From Chloroflexota bacterium (GTDB lineage: Bacteria > Chloroflexota > Dehalococcoidia > UBA2979), in NCBI GenBank assembly GCA_009391845.1, contig QWJG01000025.1, positions 1 to 5,970 of the forward strand: a DNA stretch of 5,970 nt, read 5' to 3'. Made by a program: the position numbers and the translations under genes. The notes below the pieces were generated by a model, which did no database searches, was not told where the DNA came from, and saw only the letters and a program-made list of their open reading frames with translations. Each line of letters starts with the position of its first letter. Positions within the stretch are counted from its first letter, which is position 1. Below, one piece after another: positions 5,017 to 5,970 of this stretch.

Positions 5017-5970
5017 ATGCCTTCATCCCATCCCGGACCGGCCGCCTCCGCTACGCCGGCCCCGGCGGCGCAGCCGGTCGTGGAGGCCGAGGCGCTCGCG
5101 GCGATCGTCGCGGCCTTCGACCTGGCGCCGCACCAGCTCCACGTCTTCGATCCGGCCTACCCGCGCTTCGACGCGCAGCGCCCGTTGCTGGTGCTGCCGG
5201 CCCAGTTCGAGGCGGCACGCCCACACGTCGCCGCGCGGTACCCGGCCGACCTCGCGGTGGGCGTCGCCCTCGAGGATGGCGTTACCTCCGCGCCGATCGA
5301 CGCGTTGCCCTCGGAGGCCACGGGCTGGCTGCTGCCGGCGCTATCGCCGGAGCAGGACGTGCGCGGCATCGCCGGCATTCGCGGGGTGGTGGAGCGGCTG
5401 TTCAGCCCGGACGGCTGCCCGTGGGATCTCGCGCAGACGCCGGGCTCGCTCGCGACCTACTTCATCGAGGAATCCTACGAACTGGTCGACGCGATCGAGG
5501 GCGGCGACCCGGCCGAGATCCGGGAGGAGCTGGGCGACATCCTGGCGCACGTCTTCATGCAGACCGCGGTCGCTCAGCGCGCCGGCGATTTCACGGTGGA
5601 GGACGTCGTCGAGTACATCTCTCGCAAGCTCGTCCGTCGCCATCCCCACGTGTACGGCGACGTAGATACGGACTCGCCGGAAGAGATCGAGCGGATCTGG
5701 GAGCAGATCAAGGCGCAGGAACGCGCCGAACGGGACGCGCGCGACCCGGGCGCGAGGCGTGCGGAGAGCGCGCTGGACTCCGTCCCCAACTCCGCGCCGG
5801 GCCTCGTGCGGGTCGATCAGCTGATCGGTCGGGCCGAGCGGGCGGGGCTGACGCCGGCGGCGCCGCCAGCGATCGAGGCGGCGACGAGCGCCCTCGGTGT
5901 GATCGCCGGCACTACCGAGGCGAACGCGCTCGGCGCCTCGGACGCGACGAGCGCGCTCGGTGGATTGGGC
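5017..5970 (+). CDS. mazG: MazG nucleotide pyrophosphohydrolase (open at right edge)
   Basis: An all-alpha NTP pyrophosphohydrolase, which splits (d)NTPs to (d)NMP and pyrophosphate in the cytoplasm and is thought to clear aberrant nucleotides. The 318 visible residues comprise a Pro/Ala-rich start (1-27), an extension (28-110), a canonical MazG domain (about 118-235) and the start of a second one. Metal-binding residues follow EExxE...ExxD: E151, E152, E155, E171 and D174. GCPWDLAQT (133-141) and KLVRRHPHVYG (204-214) are family signatures. SVPNSAPGLVRVDQLIGRAE (255-274) matches the usual start of the second half, but what follows is Ala/Gly/Thr-rich with no visible second EExxE before the edge. 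ATG 5017 is favoured by the -10 box 6 nt before it, and an in-frame TGA at 4990-4992 closes the frame just upstream. The extension resembles the tail of the tetrapyrrole methylase domain fused to MazG in YabN-type proteins, without its SAM-binding part; that is inference. Confidence 0.92.
   Translation, partial: MPSSHPGPAASATPAPAAQPVVEAEALAAIVAAFDLAPHQLHVFDPAYPRFDAQRPLLVLPAQFEAARPHVAARYPADLAVGVALEDGVTSAPIDALPSEATGWLLPALSPEQDVRGIAGIRGVVERLFSPDGCPWDLAQTPGSLATYFIEESYELVDAIEGGDPAEIREELGDILAHVFMQTAVAQRAGDFTVEDVVEYISRKLVRRHPHVYGDVDTDSPEEIERIWEQIKAQERAERDARDPGARRAESALDSVPNSAPGLVRVDQLIGRAERAGLTPAAPPAIEAATSALGVIAGTTEANALGASDATSALGGLG
5881..5962 (+). repeat. 19-bp in-frame direct repeat in the mazG C-terminal region
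   Basis: GCGACGAGCGCCCTCGGTG (5881-5899) recurs at 5944-5962 with one mismatch, 63 bp (21 codons) apart and in frame, giving ATSALG twice. A related ANALG lies between them. The repeats fall where the second MazG half should be, in an Ala/Gly/Thr-rich stretch. More copies could lie beyond the window. Confidence 0.6.

Noticed and set aside
5024..5026. ATG at 5026 as the Lit-like start
   Set aside because: It would overlap the mazG start, has only a weak ribosome-binding site and places the TATACT box inside the gene. It is kept as an alternative, not excluded.
4835..5665. Plus-strand ORF of 276 codons
   Set aside because: It overlaps both the Lit-like gene and mazG in another frame and becomes Arg/Ser-rich; the mazG frame there has intact catalytic motifs.
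1..5970. CRISPR array, tRNA/rRNA, toxin-antitoxin or defence cluster
   Set aside because: No spaced repeats, cloverleaf or partner genes were seen. The MazG here is a two-part cellular type, not evidence of a mazEF locus.

Overview
This is a GC-rich window (about two thirds G+C by eye). It holds four readable protein genes plus the 5' part of a transposase gene. High GC, a Lit/DUF1461 membrane protein, a MazG with an unusual N-terminal extension and apparently leaderless start sites suggest a Chloroflexota bacterium of the Thermomicrobia/Sphaerobacter type. That is an inference from protein flavour, and another high-GC phylum such as Actinomycetota is not excluded.

Layout, left to right. Positions 1-559 (minus strand) are one end of an IS5-superfamily insertion sequence: the first 156 codons of the transposase, its GTG start with a Shine-Dalgarno, a TAGAAT -10 box and a terminal-repeat-like end next to a CTAG. 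Positions 562-851 have no convincing gene. They contain two inverted repeats directly beside the IS end (563-575 and 580-606), a doubtful 39-codon ORF and a 9-bp direct repeat just upstream of the next gene. Positions 852-1775 (plus) encode an EamA/DMT-family inner-membrane transporter. Only three bases separate its stop from that of the convergent MMPL/RND-type transporter gene at 1779-4082 (minus), which carries two extra hydrophobic segments in mid-protein. A 167-bp gap follows. Positions 4250-4996 (minus) encode a DUF1461/TIGR01906 membrane protein, the family of the lipoprotein intramolecular transacylase Lit, with both expected histidines. From 5017 to the right edge (plus) runs a MazG nucleotide pyrophosphohydrolase that is still open at the window end.

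The Lit-like and mazG genes diverge from a 20-bp gap centred on the palindrome AGTATACT. It offers a TATACT -10 box in each direction, exactly 6 nt from a start codon on each side, so both mRNAs may be leaderless. This is the neatest regulatory structure in the window. Lit-like and MMPL are co-oriented and could be co-transcribed; both would act in the cell envelope (lipoprotein acyl remodelling, and lipid or hydrophobe export), but a joint function is speculation. EamA and MazG have no evident link to them. I see no CRISPR array, tRNA, rRNA or defence cluster, and nothing that amounts to a wholly new system.
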